Shown: piece after piece, positions 21,791 to 33,733 of the stretch | Numbering within the stretch: position 1 is the first letter of the stretch | How the letters are laid out: each line of letters opens with the position of its first letter | NCBI RefSeq assembly: GCF_037975245.1 | Contig: NC_092576.1 | Location: forward strand, 26,301,611-26,365,610 | Direction: 5' to 3' | Source of the DNA: Apostichopus japonicus | Lineage: Eukaryota; Echinodermata; Holothuroidea; Aspidochirotida; Stichopodidae | DNA length: 64,000 bases | Position numbers and translations under genes: made by a program | Notes under the pieces: model-generated | Databases searched by the model: none | The model's input: the letters and a program-made list of their open reading frames with translations, nothing else | Told to the model about the DNA's origin: nothing

Positions 21791-21960
21791 GTGACGTAGT
21801 GGCTTTTAGAATATTCCTTCTGGACGTCAGAGTTCTGTACAGTACATTTCTCTGACGTCACGAAGGTGACGTCACACTACTTTTACGAATGATCACCGCG
21901 ACGCGACGAACATCAGCAACTTTCGCCCGTGTACAGTCTGCTACAGTTGTACGTAGGGAA
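21791..21960 (+). promoter_or_regulatory. Probable promoter with two perfect CRE palindromes
   Basis: TGACGTCA occurs at 21853-21860 and again at 21867-21874, 14 bp apart, with looser sites at 21791 (GTGACGTAG) and 21822 (GGACGTCAG). TGACGTCA is the binding site of CREB/ATF factors. The pair lies about 165-185 bp upstream of the first ATG of the Kolobok-like gene at 22038. Promoter activity is inferred from position and motif density. Confidence 0.5.
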
Positions 21961-22037
21961 AGTTCAGTACACAATGCAGGGAGTGACCGTTTATTGACAA
22001 TAAGGCTACTGTAAATTAGTTATTTTCTTCACGAAGT

Positions 22038-25000
22038 ATGGAACATCCTAGAAAGCGGAAATTAAACGAACGGAGGTCCACATCGGTTCTTCTTCCCGAC
22101 GCCTTCGATGAGTGGGTCCGACAGAAAAAAGGTTTCGAGACGAAAAGAGGCGAATTTAAAGAAAGTCGAGGGATAAGTGACAAAGACTTTACGGTTTCCT
22201 CAACACATTGCGGCTTTGCCAAACACCTCCTTGACTGTCATCTCACTGCATGTCGTTTTTGCTGGTAAGTGCGTAACTTTCAGCATGCATAAACTTTTAA
22301 AAATGTTTGATAGACATAGGTCTTCCATCCACAGGTGAAGAAGTCATACATTGATGTAGGCCTACAACTGAAACTAAATTGCTTGCTCTCGATATAGGTG
22401 AAGCAAGGACATATAGTACTCCAAGTACCTTTCAAACATTTGATTAGGAATATGCTCAGACTGAATTTTCGTTGCTATATAGCCTCTTATTTAGGCATAA
22501 CTTTTTCATGTGGGTTTTATTATGTCAAGGCCTAGCAATGGCCCTCTTTAGAGTTGTTTTTAAGTTATGGACAATGTCAGCATTGATTATGAACTGAATT
22601 AGTGCCAGGGCTTAGTTTCTCAGTTTAAAACTTGTAAGATTGTAGCTGAGTACAATGTATCTGCTCATACAGAGAACAAGTGTTAACTGTTAATATCGAA
22701 CTTCCGGTTAACCCCTCCCACACACACTTTTGTGGGCCGGTTTGGGGGTATGCTAGATTACAGTTACCACATACAAGTCTATTATCCTTAGGAATCATCT
22801 TAACTATTCCAGTGGACATATTTGTTCTACAGTGTATAATGAAGGGTATTCAAATTAATTGCAATACCTTCTTTAAATTGATTCAATTTGCATATTTTCA
22901 GCTCAAACTGATTAAGTAATGAATGTTTAGTGCTGGATTAGTTTGTATCTTATCGTGCATCTTTGTTCTAGCGTGGATCATGTTATAAAAAAATGAATTG
23001 TTTTGCTGTCACCTAATGGTTATGTAATTCAGGTGTTCTTCTCATCCAGTGAGACTGTAGCGTGATTAAATTGACAGATTAATTCAGTATTCATTCACAT
23101 TTATTTCAGGCTGCCAGAAGAACAGGTTTCTTGTTCAAAAGTGACAGATGCAACAAATCAACATGTTCATGGATCAACCCAGACTGAAGATAGTGAAACG
23201 TGCATATTAGTATCGAGCAGTAAGTATTTTTTATGGTGATGTAACATACTAAAAATGATATAAAAAAAGGTTGTTCCCTATCAGGGGGCATAAAGGTCAC
23301 TTCAATTGGACAACTGTTGTGAATGTTATTGATAGATCACATAAGTTCATTAGTAGTACTATTCTTATCAATGAGCTATCACTGATGCTGGTATATACTT
23401 AAGGTACCAATATGTAATGATAATTTCATACTCTCTTTGACAGACCAAACACCAGAGATATCTACTTGTCCCACAAAGCCAAATACAAGACAAAGATTGC
23501 CAAACCAATCTCAAACAGTTCCAATGGCTCAGTCAACACCAGGTGAAAATTATTGTACTTTTTTTTTTTAATTGATTGAAGTTGTTTCAAACAAGATATG
23601 ATTTCATTGCAAATTCATATTTTCCATTCAGTGAAGAATATGTTAGTTTTGCAATGCAGCCAATGGACTAGTGTAGTTTAACTTTAAATTAGTGTCATGC
23701 TTAGGGAAATTCAGATATATAGGGACAAAAGCCACAGAACTCTAAAATGTCTTGGGTAAAGGGTTGGGATAATTTTATATGCATAACACACTTGCTGGTT
23801 TTCCACCGATCACCAAATTGTCCAAAACTTCTTGGAATCCATCCCAAATGTCATATGCAAAATATCACCTACCATTTGACTCTTTTTGGTTTGGTTTGGT
23901 TTGGTTGTGATGACTTTGGTATAGTGATTGTGGCATCTCAATGATCAAAATGAGTACCACATACGAAGGACCTATGTCCTCACTTTTTTATATTTCACTT
24001 TCATCCTTTTTTCTACATTCCAGTTTCTGGAGTGGTGTCAAGCCTTTTCCCCCTTAGCTTTCTGCTATGTACTGAGTATCAAATATTACATTCCTAAGTT
24101 CATTTCATTGGTTATTTTGATACAGCAGCAGCAGTATTACCTCATCCATTGGAAGCCATCAATAAAACAGTAAGGCGAACCTTATCGAAACAATTTGTAC
24201 CAACTATATCACCAATATTGGGACCAACATCAGATGGTGTTATTCATGGCGATTCTGATTCTGAGGAAGAGTAAGTATTTCCCTTTTCTCTTCTTTTATT
24301 CCCCTTTCTATCTTCTTGCCCCTATTCTATTTACTTATTATATTCTCACATAGTAATGACAGATTTTTTACTTTTGTAAGGCTCCATGAAATTATATCTT
24401 GAGATCTTTATATTGCCACCCAAGTCTTTAAACCAATCATTGTTTTTAAGGGAATTGATGATAGAGTCGTTCATACATAACCACATTCCCATAGTATTTT
24501 GTATAGCAAGATACAGTAAGGTGTTTTTCAAATTATGTCATATTTTGGGTGAATGCATGTGAAAACAATGGCAATTTTCATATGAAAGGAAACCTTTCCA
24601 ATAATACCTACCACTATGGTATTTCAGACTACCAACTGTGATTAAGAGGGAAGGGTTCAGCCATTCAAAATATGTTCAATAAATGTTATGTGAAGTTAGA
24701 GATAAGATATTGGAATTTTTTGAAGTAAGAATATATCAGATACATTCAGATATAAATTCATTTGCTTGAAGATATAGTCTCATTAGTAGGAGTTGTACGT
24801 GGATCACCAGTTAACTACAAGTTTGCATGATGCGTCGCCTAGCTGGTTGTATTCAATTGCTGGAGTCATATTAGACCAACTTAGATGAAGACTTATAACT
24901 ACAAACATGTTGCTCTGTTTAGTATAAAGTGGTGTGAGTAAAATATGTGCTTTGACAGCCCTTTCACCTGCCTGTTTTTATTACTTTCTTGAAGGTCCTT

Positions 25001-27863
25001 TCACAGTGATGAAGAGGGTATTGCAGCCATATCCCATGGTGAAGAAGAACTATTGTGTATTGATGAAGGGTGAGTATATAGTAAAGACTATCACAAGTAA
25101 CTCCATGGAAGTTTTTATGGATACAGTTATATCAGTGTAATTTAAATGGAAATATAATCTGCAAGTTCATAAAGCTGTTCAGTGTGGAGCCAGCCATACC
25201 ATCAAGTGAGGAACTATTTTCTGTCTCATTTAAAGTGTCAAGAAATGAAGTGAGAGAAAATCAGTAAAAGTCAGCTAAGGCCTACAGTTTCATCTAGTAC
25301 CTATTCCATATCCTTAGTGAAGTTTGGGTTTTAATCCTTTTTAAATACTCTGCTAAATGTGCATTATTAGGTCAGAAATAACAACTTTGGCCATTGAAAA
25401 TTCCTATATATTCCATGCTTTACCAGAGCTTTACAAAACATTCATTACGATGTTCCCTGCCTATAGAAAATAATACCAAGTGTACCCTGTTTTGGGCAAG
25501 AACAACAAGGGAGATTGAATATGTACAGAAGTTGGTAATGCTAGCCATACTGAACGCTCCTTTGCACAAATTCATGATCAAACAGACAGTGTACTATTTC
25601 AGTGGTCAAGCCAAATTTGTCTTCACACAGGAAAGTATTGTTGGCCATTAGAGCACTTGTGTATACAACCATATGGTGACTGTCAATGATTAGGTGCACT
25701 CAAGGATGATTCCTTATGCCAGTATTGTCAATTTGGGGAAGTTTATGCTATCAAGTAACAAAGTATTAAAGAGTGTGAAGACTCACACATAAACAAAGTC
25801 TAAGCTGGTAATCTGACCAAGTCTCAATTGAAGTGTTAGACAACACCATTGCTCCCAGAAAATATGCACACAGCTTGCTACCTTTGTTAATTAGACACCA
25901 ATGTACAGTCAGTACAAACAGCTGTGGTCAATACCCACAACACAGTGTACAAACGATACAGCGATGGGGGGGGGGTGTTGTTAGGTATATAATTATTTAA
26001 AATTTATTCTTCTTTCTGAGAGCTGACCATGGTGGTTGTGCCTACTGGAGAACATGATACATGTGAAAATAGAGGTTACCTCCTGCCCCCCCCCCAACAG
26101 TATCTCCCTATTTGATGCCCCTTTCATTTCATACGAACCACCCTCCCGCCAACCCCCACCCAAAGAAAAATAAATACCATGACAGAATTTTGTGCCTCTG
26201 CCCTTACTTTACAGTTCCCATAGTACTGATGCAAATAGGCTTCCATTATCTATCAATATACCTATTCACTGAACTTTTGGATTTTATTTTTACAGAGAAA
26301 TACTGCCCAATGAAACTGTGGAGAGTGAGGTGTTTCCTCCAGAGCTTGAGGTGGACTCCTCAGAACTGCAGAGTGAAGAGTCTCTTCCAGATAACTGCCC
26401 CTCAGAGGAAAATTTAGATATAATTGAGGAAGAGAAATGTATAGTATCTTTAAACAAATTGTTAGAATTACTGAAGTTAATTCATGGGGAGTACTACACA
26501 CACACAAATTGTACTAAAACCTTATGTTATCAATGGAGTGCTATTGGTACAGCCATTATTTTTTCTTGGAAGTGTGAGGATGGCCATGTGTGTGGAAAAT
26601 GGTACTCACAAAACAGATTTTGTGGTATTTTTACAGGTAACATTCAATTTTCGTCAGCTGTAACCATTTCAGGAAACAATTATTGTAAAATGGCCTTGTA
26701 TTTTAAAGTGTCCAAAGTTTTTTTTGTAAGCAACACAACTTTTCTACGTGTTCAAAGGTTGTATGTCACTCCAGCTGTTAAAGCTACCTGGCAGAAGGTA
26801 CAAAAGGCAGAATTCTGCAAACTTAAAGACAAAGGTTTATGTGTAGCAGGAGATGCTAGAACAGACTCTCCTAGGCATTGTGCCCAATATTGTACTTACA
26901 GCTTCATGGATGAAGATTCTTCCAAGATTTTGCATTTAGAGGTAGTTGATGTTAGGGAAGTAGGGGGAAAAGTCCAAACATGGAAAGGGTTGGATTTGAA
27001 AGAGGATTGGACTTTCTAATGAAAGAATTTAAATCTGTGAAGTAGTGACAGATGCTCATGTTCAGATAAAGGCACTGCTAAAAAATTGTCCAAAATATGA
27101 TGGAATTTATCATCAAGTGGATGTTTGGCATGGAGCAAAAAACCTTGTAAAGAAACTCTCTAACGTAGCAAATGCCAAGGAGAACACTGACCTTCACTTG
27201 TGGATTCCTGCTATACGAAATTATTTCTGGTACTCCGCTAAAGAGTGCGGCGGTAATGATATAAAAATAAAGTCAATTTTTCTGTCACTACTTCACCACA
27301 TTGTAGACGAACACCAGTGGTTGTTATCAATTGATGGTACACCTGGTGAATGTAGTCATCACCACCTTGGTGATGACGACCACAGTAAGCCTTATCTGAA
27401 GAAGGGATCACCTTCACATGAAGCTCTTAGGTCTGTAATACTCAAGAAGCAGTTTCTTAACTCTCTTCCATATTATACAAATTTCAAGCACACTGGTTCT
27501 CTTGAATCCTTTCACAATCATATGCTAATGTATGCTAATAAACGTTGTGCTTATTCTTATGATGGATATGTAACTAGAATGCTGCTGGCTGCAATTGATC
27601 ACAACTATCACATTGAACGAGCATATGATTAAACTGCTGATGGCAAACCAATGTATCGGGTGAAATATAGTAAAAGATCAAAACAATGGGCGCCTCAAAA
27701 AGTCAAAGTGCCTAAGGATTTTGGTTACATTCCTGAATTAATGAAAACTGTCTTTCTGCTCAGACAAGAGAATCAGTGCCATTTATCAGCCAGAGTAGTT
27801 CTACCTGAAAATCACCCAAAAACATCAAACCAAATATTGGCAGTGCTCCAAAGCCTAGTATGA
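22038..27863 (+). pseudogene. Kolobok-like transposase gene, copy 1 (six exons)
   Basis: Exons that join in a single frame: 22038-22264, 23110-23219, 23444-23542, 24126-24270, 24995-25069 (or from 25007, also in frame) and 26296-27863. All borders are GT...AG. Exon 1 encodes MEHPRKRKLNERRS...FDEWVRQKKGFE...HLLDCHLTACRFC; the middle exons are Ser/Thr/Pro-rich, then acidic. The last exon holds the transposase core: CGKWYSQNRFCGIFTGNIQF, GDARTDSPRHCAQYCTYSFM, VTDAHVQIKALLKN, VDVWHGAKNLVKKL and SLESFHNHMLMYANKR. These match the Kolobok-type transposases of fish and invertebrates (GDGR.DSPG, TD.H.QI, VWH..K, ESFH), with putative acidic catalytic residues kept. The last exon has two frameshifts (about 26980 and 27045) and a TAA at 27630-27632. 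The five small exons are clean. Terminal repeats and TTAA duplications were not located. Confidence 0.8.
25768..25960 (+). repeat. Dispersed repeat, copy 2 (unclassified)
   Basis: Partner of 1052-1252. It lies in the fifth intron of the Kolobok-like gene copy 1. The match ends just before a G run at 25966-25975. Confidence 0.7.
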
Positions 27864-29100
27864 GTGTTTTACTTGCACAGTACCAGTCTAGATTTGCAAG
27901 TTCACCTGACATGGGACATTCCTAAAATGCAGCTTTATTTCACTTGATTTGTTATTGATTATCACCCTAATGGCTCGGAGAGATGTTACATAAAGTTAAG
28001 CCTTGATGTGATTTAAGTCCACTTTATTATTATATATGTTACAAGTCAAGCATTTTTGGAAATGCTTTTGGAATTTTAATATTATGTAATGCAGATTTAC
28101 AGAAAAGTTTGGGAATCGGGAGTTCCCCAAAACAGTTTGGATTACATAAAATGACATTGTATTTCAGATATTTTATATTACACTATTTATCAAATTATGA
28201 CCAATCACTGAACATAACGGATGAAAAAAGTCACTAGTTTTGTCTACACAAACCTTTTGTACTAGTCAGTTCATTGTAAGATGACCAGTCCAACAGTTTT
28301 GTGTGTCATTTATGGTCTTCATAAGCTCAAGCCCGTATATCCTCCACAAAGCATACCATTCTGTCAGAGAGGTGGTTTTTGCGAGCGATGAAATCATTTG
28401 CAATGTAGCCGCTTTGTTTGTGCAGTCGTGTTTAAGGACATCATGACAAATTATGCTGGCTTAGCACCATTTGAAAAGTTTAACTGAGTTATTAAAGTGA
28501 TATAACTATATAATGTCCCACGAGTTTAAGTTGTGCAGGAAAGTTGTATGTATTGATATTTTGTGTGTGGAAATTAACGGTATACGTTTATGGAAAAATC
28601 TGACTCAAAAATAATCATTTAATGGGGTTACACCGAGCATAGCATGCATACTTCTCGTTGTGATTGGAATAAGCTAAATTTTCCCCCCATCTTTCAAGTA
28701 AACTTAGGGGACCCGTATCCATGGTGTGCGATGGGTGATTTCGCAACGCCTCCCACTCCAAACGGTCGCGACGGCCCGATTATATAAATGCGCGGGAAGC
28801 ACGCGGATACTTCTTGGTCAACAGTTCCTATTAATATCTCCCCAGCGTACTAGAATAGTCCATTAACTAAAGTGGCAAAGTTTCCGATATATTACGGCAT
28901 TATTAAATATTGTAAAATTCAAGAAATAATTTGACACCTAAGTGAAATACGTGACCGTGTTTATGCACATTGGTAGGGAAGAAAAAATAGAATATTCTTA
29001 CGATGCTACAGTGCCTAGGGAAACTCAATGCTATGCCGTGACGCTACATTCGCGGAAATTCCGTATCAGTATGTATTGGTGATTTATGGTAAAAAAGAGA
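27864..29100. other. Intergenic stretch with an isolated TATA-like GC-rich island
   Basis: No gene recognised. Around 28720-28860 the base composition rises sharply (CGCAACGCC, GGTCGCGACGGCCC), followed by ATTATATAAATGCGCGGGAAGC at about 28778. This looks like a core promoter, but no coding exon could be linked to it. A LINE remnant lies 2.2 kb downstream. Confidence 0.4.
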
Positions 29101-29825
29101 TTAATGAAAAGCCATAGAGATTTCAGTGAAATTACTTTTTTAGAAACTGACTTTTGACCTCAATGGTCAGTTTTCCCAGCACAAGATCAATAAGTGTCTA
29201 TTTAAGGGTATTAAAAGTAAGGCGGGTGAAAAGTGTAAATACCCAGGTAGGCAAATGATATACACGTCAGATTTACGTCATTTCCGGCAGGCCCGACGGT
29301 AATGAGGGGGACGAAATTAGGTAAAATGATTATGTTATTCCCAGCTCAAGATTTATAAGTGTCTATTTAAGGTCTGAATATACACTCGACTCTGATATTA
29401 CACGTAAGGTTTACGTCATTTGCGGTAGGCAAGACGGCTAGGGGGACGAATTTAAGTGAAATGACTTTGTTAGAAACTGGCCTTTGACCTCGATGGTCAG
29501 TTTTCCCATCACAAGATCAATAAGTGTCTATTTGAGGGTATTAAAGGTAAGGCAGGTGAAATGTGTAAATACCAAGTATGCAATGGACTGTGATATTACA
29601 CACGTTACTTTTTCTTTATTTCCGGTAGGCCCGACGGCAAGGAGGGGTGCGAATTTAGGTGACATGGCTTTGTTATAAACTGACCGTTACTCTCAATTGT
29701 TTATTCAGCACAAGATCAATAAGTGTTTAAAAAAGCTATTAAAAAACACTTAATAAGGGTAATAATGGTAAGACGGGCGAATGCTCTAAACATCAGGTAT
29801 ACTGGTCGACTCTGATACGACTTTG
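29101..29825 (+). repeat. Diverged tandem array, four units of about 135-205 bp
   Basis: Units begin near 29126, 29321, 29456 and 29659 with GTGAAATGACTTTGTTAGAAACTG or variants. They share AGCACAAGATCAATAAGTGT, GGGTATTAAAGGTAAGGC, TTACGTCATTTCCGGTAGGC and CCGACGG..AGGGGGACGAAT. The second unit lacks the first ~40 bases. Each unit carries a TTACGTCA word and the small inverted repeat GACC..AATGGTC. It could be an unassigned satellite or the subrepeats of an element's 5' UTR. Confidence 0.75.
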
Positions 29826-30982
29826 TGATATGGTTACCAACAGAAATAGCCTATACTTCATTGAAGGCATGTATCCTTTCTAACAAGCGTCTCAGTAGAT
29901 CAAAGGTTCTTTAAGCAGTTTTCTGTTCATATCAGCCTATCTGTGAAAGAAAATAAATCCTTTTAATTGTTCGCGAACAAAATACAATCGGTTTGAATTT
30001 AACAGCTATTGGTGGTGTTTACGGCAGACTTCAGATATTAACACTGAAAATGTATGAAAGATATCATAATATGGGTCAGTGACTGACTTTTGTGAATTTC
30101 TAGAAAAAAATAATAATATTAATAATAAAAAAGGTTTCGGTTATGGTCATTTAAGTTTGCTCAGCCTGCACATTGACTTTGGACGTTTGATGTAGCCATG
30201 CAACATAGAAATTGGCAACATTTACGAACACTACGTTGTTGTACTCAATCGAGCAAGCAATCTGGTACACTGACAAGAATATCGTGCTGGGAAAATACCG
30301 CGCTAACTTGAAGAAAATATAGTGTCAGCTAAAAATTGTGCGTACTTCAGCCGGATCATCGGCTGTTACGTCCCCTATTTTTCGGCCGAATCGTCGCTAC
30401 AACGTTTCTCCGGAAGCAAGATTCATTAAACAAACGTATCCTTTCTTTTATCGTCGCGAGAACCAAGGTTTTCTTCGTTTAGTTGATGTGTTCCTCATGT
30501 TTCACCACACTCGCCGCCTCGATAGCACTGAGTTAACACCTACGTTGGTACGATCGCTCAGCTCAGCCGTAAATTGAACTGTTTCGCTTTTTCATTCGGA
30601 TTACTCTTATCTATCCTTTCATTATTTCTATGAAGATTTATATACACGGAACTTTTATCTACCATTATACTTTTCTATGGAGATTTATCAATACCATTTA
30701 TTCTTTTCTACGGAGATTTCGGGACTGTAGTAACTTTTATTCACGGATACTCCACTTTAAATAATCGTTTCTCCCTTTGCCAGCTAATTAACTTAATTGG
30801 GTGAGTTCAAATTTAGTCATTTTAACTTCCCCTAAACTAGCTTCAGTGTAATTGTCAACGTTGCTGCTCTACTAAATGCGTTGAATAACTAAATCCAGAG
30901 GAAGCATTTACGAAAGCCAGATTTGCATATTGGGTATATCAATAATTAAATACAATACACTTGACATGAAACACTTTACTTC

Positions 30983-31255
30983 TTGCACACGATTTCTTTC
31001 CTGAAAAACGTATGTAAGAATTACAGAATATTCAAAAGGAATCTTAACTTTGAAAAGTATGTGACAAAACTCAAGCCATTTGATCGTACAATTCTTTGTA
31101 AATATCGTTGCTCTAATTTTAAAATACCAAGTATCCTTGGAAGGTATATCAACATCTCTATCGAGAATAGAATATGTGATTTATGAACAAGCAAGAAAAT
31201 TGGAGACGAGTTTCATTATCTTTTTCAGTGTAAGGCTTTTGAAAATTAGGTGAAG
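30983..31255 (+). pseudogene. LINE ORF2 C-terminal remnant
   Basis: The frame reads NLNFEKYVTKLKPFDRTILC, KYRCSNFKIPSILGRYIN, ENRICDL, a stop, then IGDEFHYLFQCKAF. The pattern 'R...H/CDLC...IGDE.HYLF.C' is the zinc-finger-like tail of reverse transcriptases of several invertebrate LINE clades and differs from the family A/B tail. No polymerase motifs precede it, so it is a 5'-truncated relic. A poly-A tail is not evident. Confidence 0.6.
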
Positions 31256-32300
31256 AGGGGGCTAGAAGTCACAGGGATAGGTTGTCACAAAGGCTCTCAG
31301 CCAAACCCCATAATGCGTACAGTCGCATGAATGGGTGTATAGTATTAGTATGCACCCAGGCACTCTCGATCCACATTTCACCAGTTCCTCGCTAGCGCCG
31401 ATATCCACTCGTACAAAGATCCTTATTTTGTAACCCAAAAAGCTACTTCTTGGGGCGTTTAATTTTTACTACATGTCAGCAATATTTGTCACGGGGTTGG
31501 TCGACGAAAGTGTTTCTATTACAAAACCTAATAACGTTGTCTGCGAAGGTTTCGCAGAACCAGTCTCCCCATTGGGAAAAAGGACGATGAAACAAGATGT
31601 CACAATTTGTGACAACTTGCCCCAACGTAATTTTGTACATAGGGGATCTATTGTGCGAAATTGTGACAACTTGCCCCAGAAATATCTTATGAACCCAAAA
31701 GTTGCTGTAATGTTATTGGTTTGAATCACTGTTTCAGTGTTTATGAATTGACTTGAATGTATTTTGATCTAGCCTAGCCTTATAAAGGCATGGGATTCAT
31801 TGGATCCATAAACTCTCACCCCAGTAGCTGCCCCATAACAAAACTCCTGGAACCCGAATACAGGGGGGAACCGGGAGGGGGATATGAGCTGGGAGGGGGT
31901 AGGGGGACACGCGTCCCCCCACTTTCCCTTAATACAGCAATTATGCCCCACTGAAATGGAAAATATGGATGTCAGTTAGTTGAAATGCTTTCTTGGCAGT
32001 CTCCCGATTCCCAAAAAGACGCCCAATTTTTTCCCCCGCTCCGCATGCACCACTTTTACTTTCCTGTCGAGGCTTAGGGCGGCTTGGAAAACTGGGGATA
32101 AAAGTTGTCTGCCCCCTATCAGACGAGTCCCGTACGCCTTGGCATGTAGGCGATCCGTATTGTTAGTAAGACGAGTAGAAATTGTGTATTGGGGGAGTGC
32201 CCCTCTGATGTGCCCCCCCCACTTTTTGGAAGCCTCTTATCCCGAGCCCGAATACTCTGTGTGGAAGTTCTATATAAAAAAAATCTTCTATGTCGTGAAG
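31256..32300. other. Spacer upstream of the Tigger-like gene
   Basis: No gene recognised. At 31860-31925 it has AGGGGGGAACCGGGAGGGGGA and GGGGGACACGCGTCCCCCC, a 16-base near-perfect palindrome around ACGCGT. A direct repeat TTGTGACAACTTGCCCCA occurs at about 31608 and 31661. GTGCCCCCCCCACTTTTTGG follows at about 32209. The stretch may be the 5' part of the Tigger-like element. Confidence 0.4.
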
Positions 32301-33689
32301 ATGGTACAGAAGTATCAGCGAAGAACGGGGAGGGGAACCTTCAACAAAGAGGCAATGACCGCAGCTGTCAAAGCTCATGAGGGAGGCATGAGTTCGAGGA
32401 AAGCCGCTGAGCTGAATGGGGTCAACTACCGCACTCTGGCAAAAAAACATCCCGATATATAAGAAGAATCAGGCTAGTCTCGACGGCAACCACGAAGGTC
32501 CTGACCGACGCCATAGAACAGGATATGGTTGAGTATGTGAAAAAGGCTGCAGCAATATTCTATGGTATAACCTTTGATTCAACTTGCCTATTTTTTCGCA
32601 GTGGCGAACAACATATGCTCTCCCATCTAACTGGATTAAAGAAAAGAAGGCAGGTCTTGACTGGGCAAAATATTTTCTGAAACGCAATACCAGTATTTCC
32701 CTGAGAAAGCCAGAGGCCACCTCAGTGCAACGCATGATTAACTTCAATCCCCACAACGTAGAGAAGGTATTGGAGAGAGAGGTTGGATTTTAGGCAGATC
32801 AGATCTGGAATGTTGATGAAACCGGGGTAACTACAGTTCAAAAACCAGTGAAGATCCTCCCTCAGAAAGGTGCCAGACAAGTGGCATCCACGGTGTCGCA
32901 TGAGAGGGGGACACTTGTGACATTGTGTTGTGCGGTCAACGCCCTTGGTAACCACATACCACCATTCTTTGTGTTCCCGAGGAAGAAGACCCAGGATTTT
33001 TGGCTCCTCACGGCACCACCTGGAAGCGATGCCTCTGGATCCGGCTCAGGTACAGGGTGGATGACTGATGAAATGTTTCTGAAGTATCTCCGACATTTCA
33101 CGAAGTACGCGAAACCAACACCCGAGAGACCAGTCCTTCTCCTTGACAACCACCATTCCCATGTCTCTCTCAAAGCCATAACATTTGCAAAGGAGAACCA
33201 TATCGTTATGCCCAGTTTCCCACCCCATTGTTCCCATGAGCTGCAGCCACTCGACAAGTCGGTGTATGGCCCGTTTAAAGGCTACATCAACCAAGCAAGC
33301 GACAACTGGATGCCCCAGCCGGAGAATGCTAGGAAGGCAATGTCCGTTTACACCATCCCGCAACTAGTGTCGTATGCTTTCCCAAAAGAACAAAATGTCA
33401 GGGTTCAGAGCCACCGGCATATGTCCCTTCGACAGGAACATCTCCCCCCAACCCCCGCACAAGTTTATCTCATGCTATTCGTCCGACCCGTCCATTGAGA
33501 GAGTCCACTTCAGATGATAGAGCTACTCCGTCAGAATCCTCGGGTGGAGGAGGCTGCACTGAGGTCTCGGCTCCGCCAGTCATCAACATGAACACGCACA
33601 TCATGCCAGAGGAATCGGATCGAGTGGACCCAGCCGATGTTCCGGGTCCATCGCTCGTCAAAGGGAGCACTGATACCTCACCAGGATAA
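32301..33689 (+). pseudogene. Tigger/pogo-type (DDE_1) transposase, decayed
   Basis: The ATG at 32301 starts MVQKYQRRTGRGTF, a Psq-type helix-turn-helix (SSRKAAELNGVNYRTLAKK) that binds element ends. After a frameshift near 32460 come VLTDAIEQDMVEYVKKAAAI, a shift near 32605, and NWIKEKKAGLDWAKYFLKR. The DDE core follows: IWNVDETGVTTVQKP, GTLVTLCCAVNALGNHIPPF, SGSGTGWMTDEMFLKYL, PVLLLDNHHSHVS and SFPPHCSHELQPLD. These are standard DDE_1 landmarks, with the first two catalytic Asp in NVDET and LLDNH. A TAG at 32793 interrupts the core. After about 33400 the frame shifts into a Ser/Asp-rich tail that ends at 33687. Family C inserts about 45 bp later. No terminal repeats were found. Confidence 0.8.
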
Positions 33690-33733
33690 GCGGATGAAGT
33701 TGGCTACGAAGAGGACCGTGCCGCAGTGTTTGT

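Noticed and set aside
31469-31729. Overlapping 83- and 86-residue frames on both strands
   Set aside because: No domain, no splice sites, and the two frames are mutual complements with a short direct repeat.
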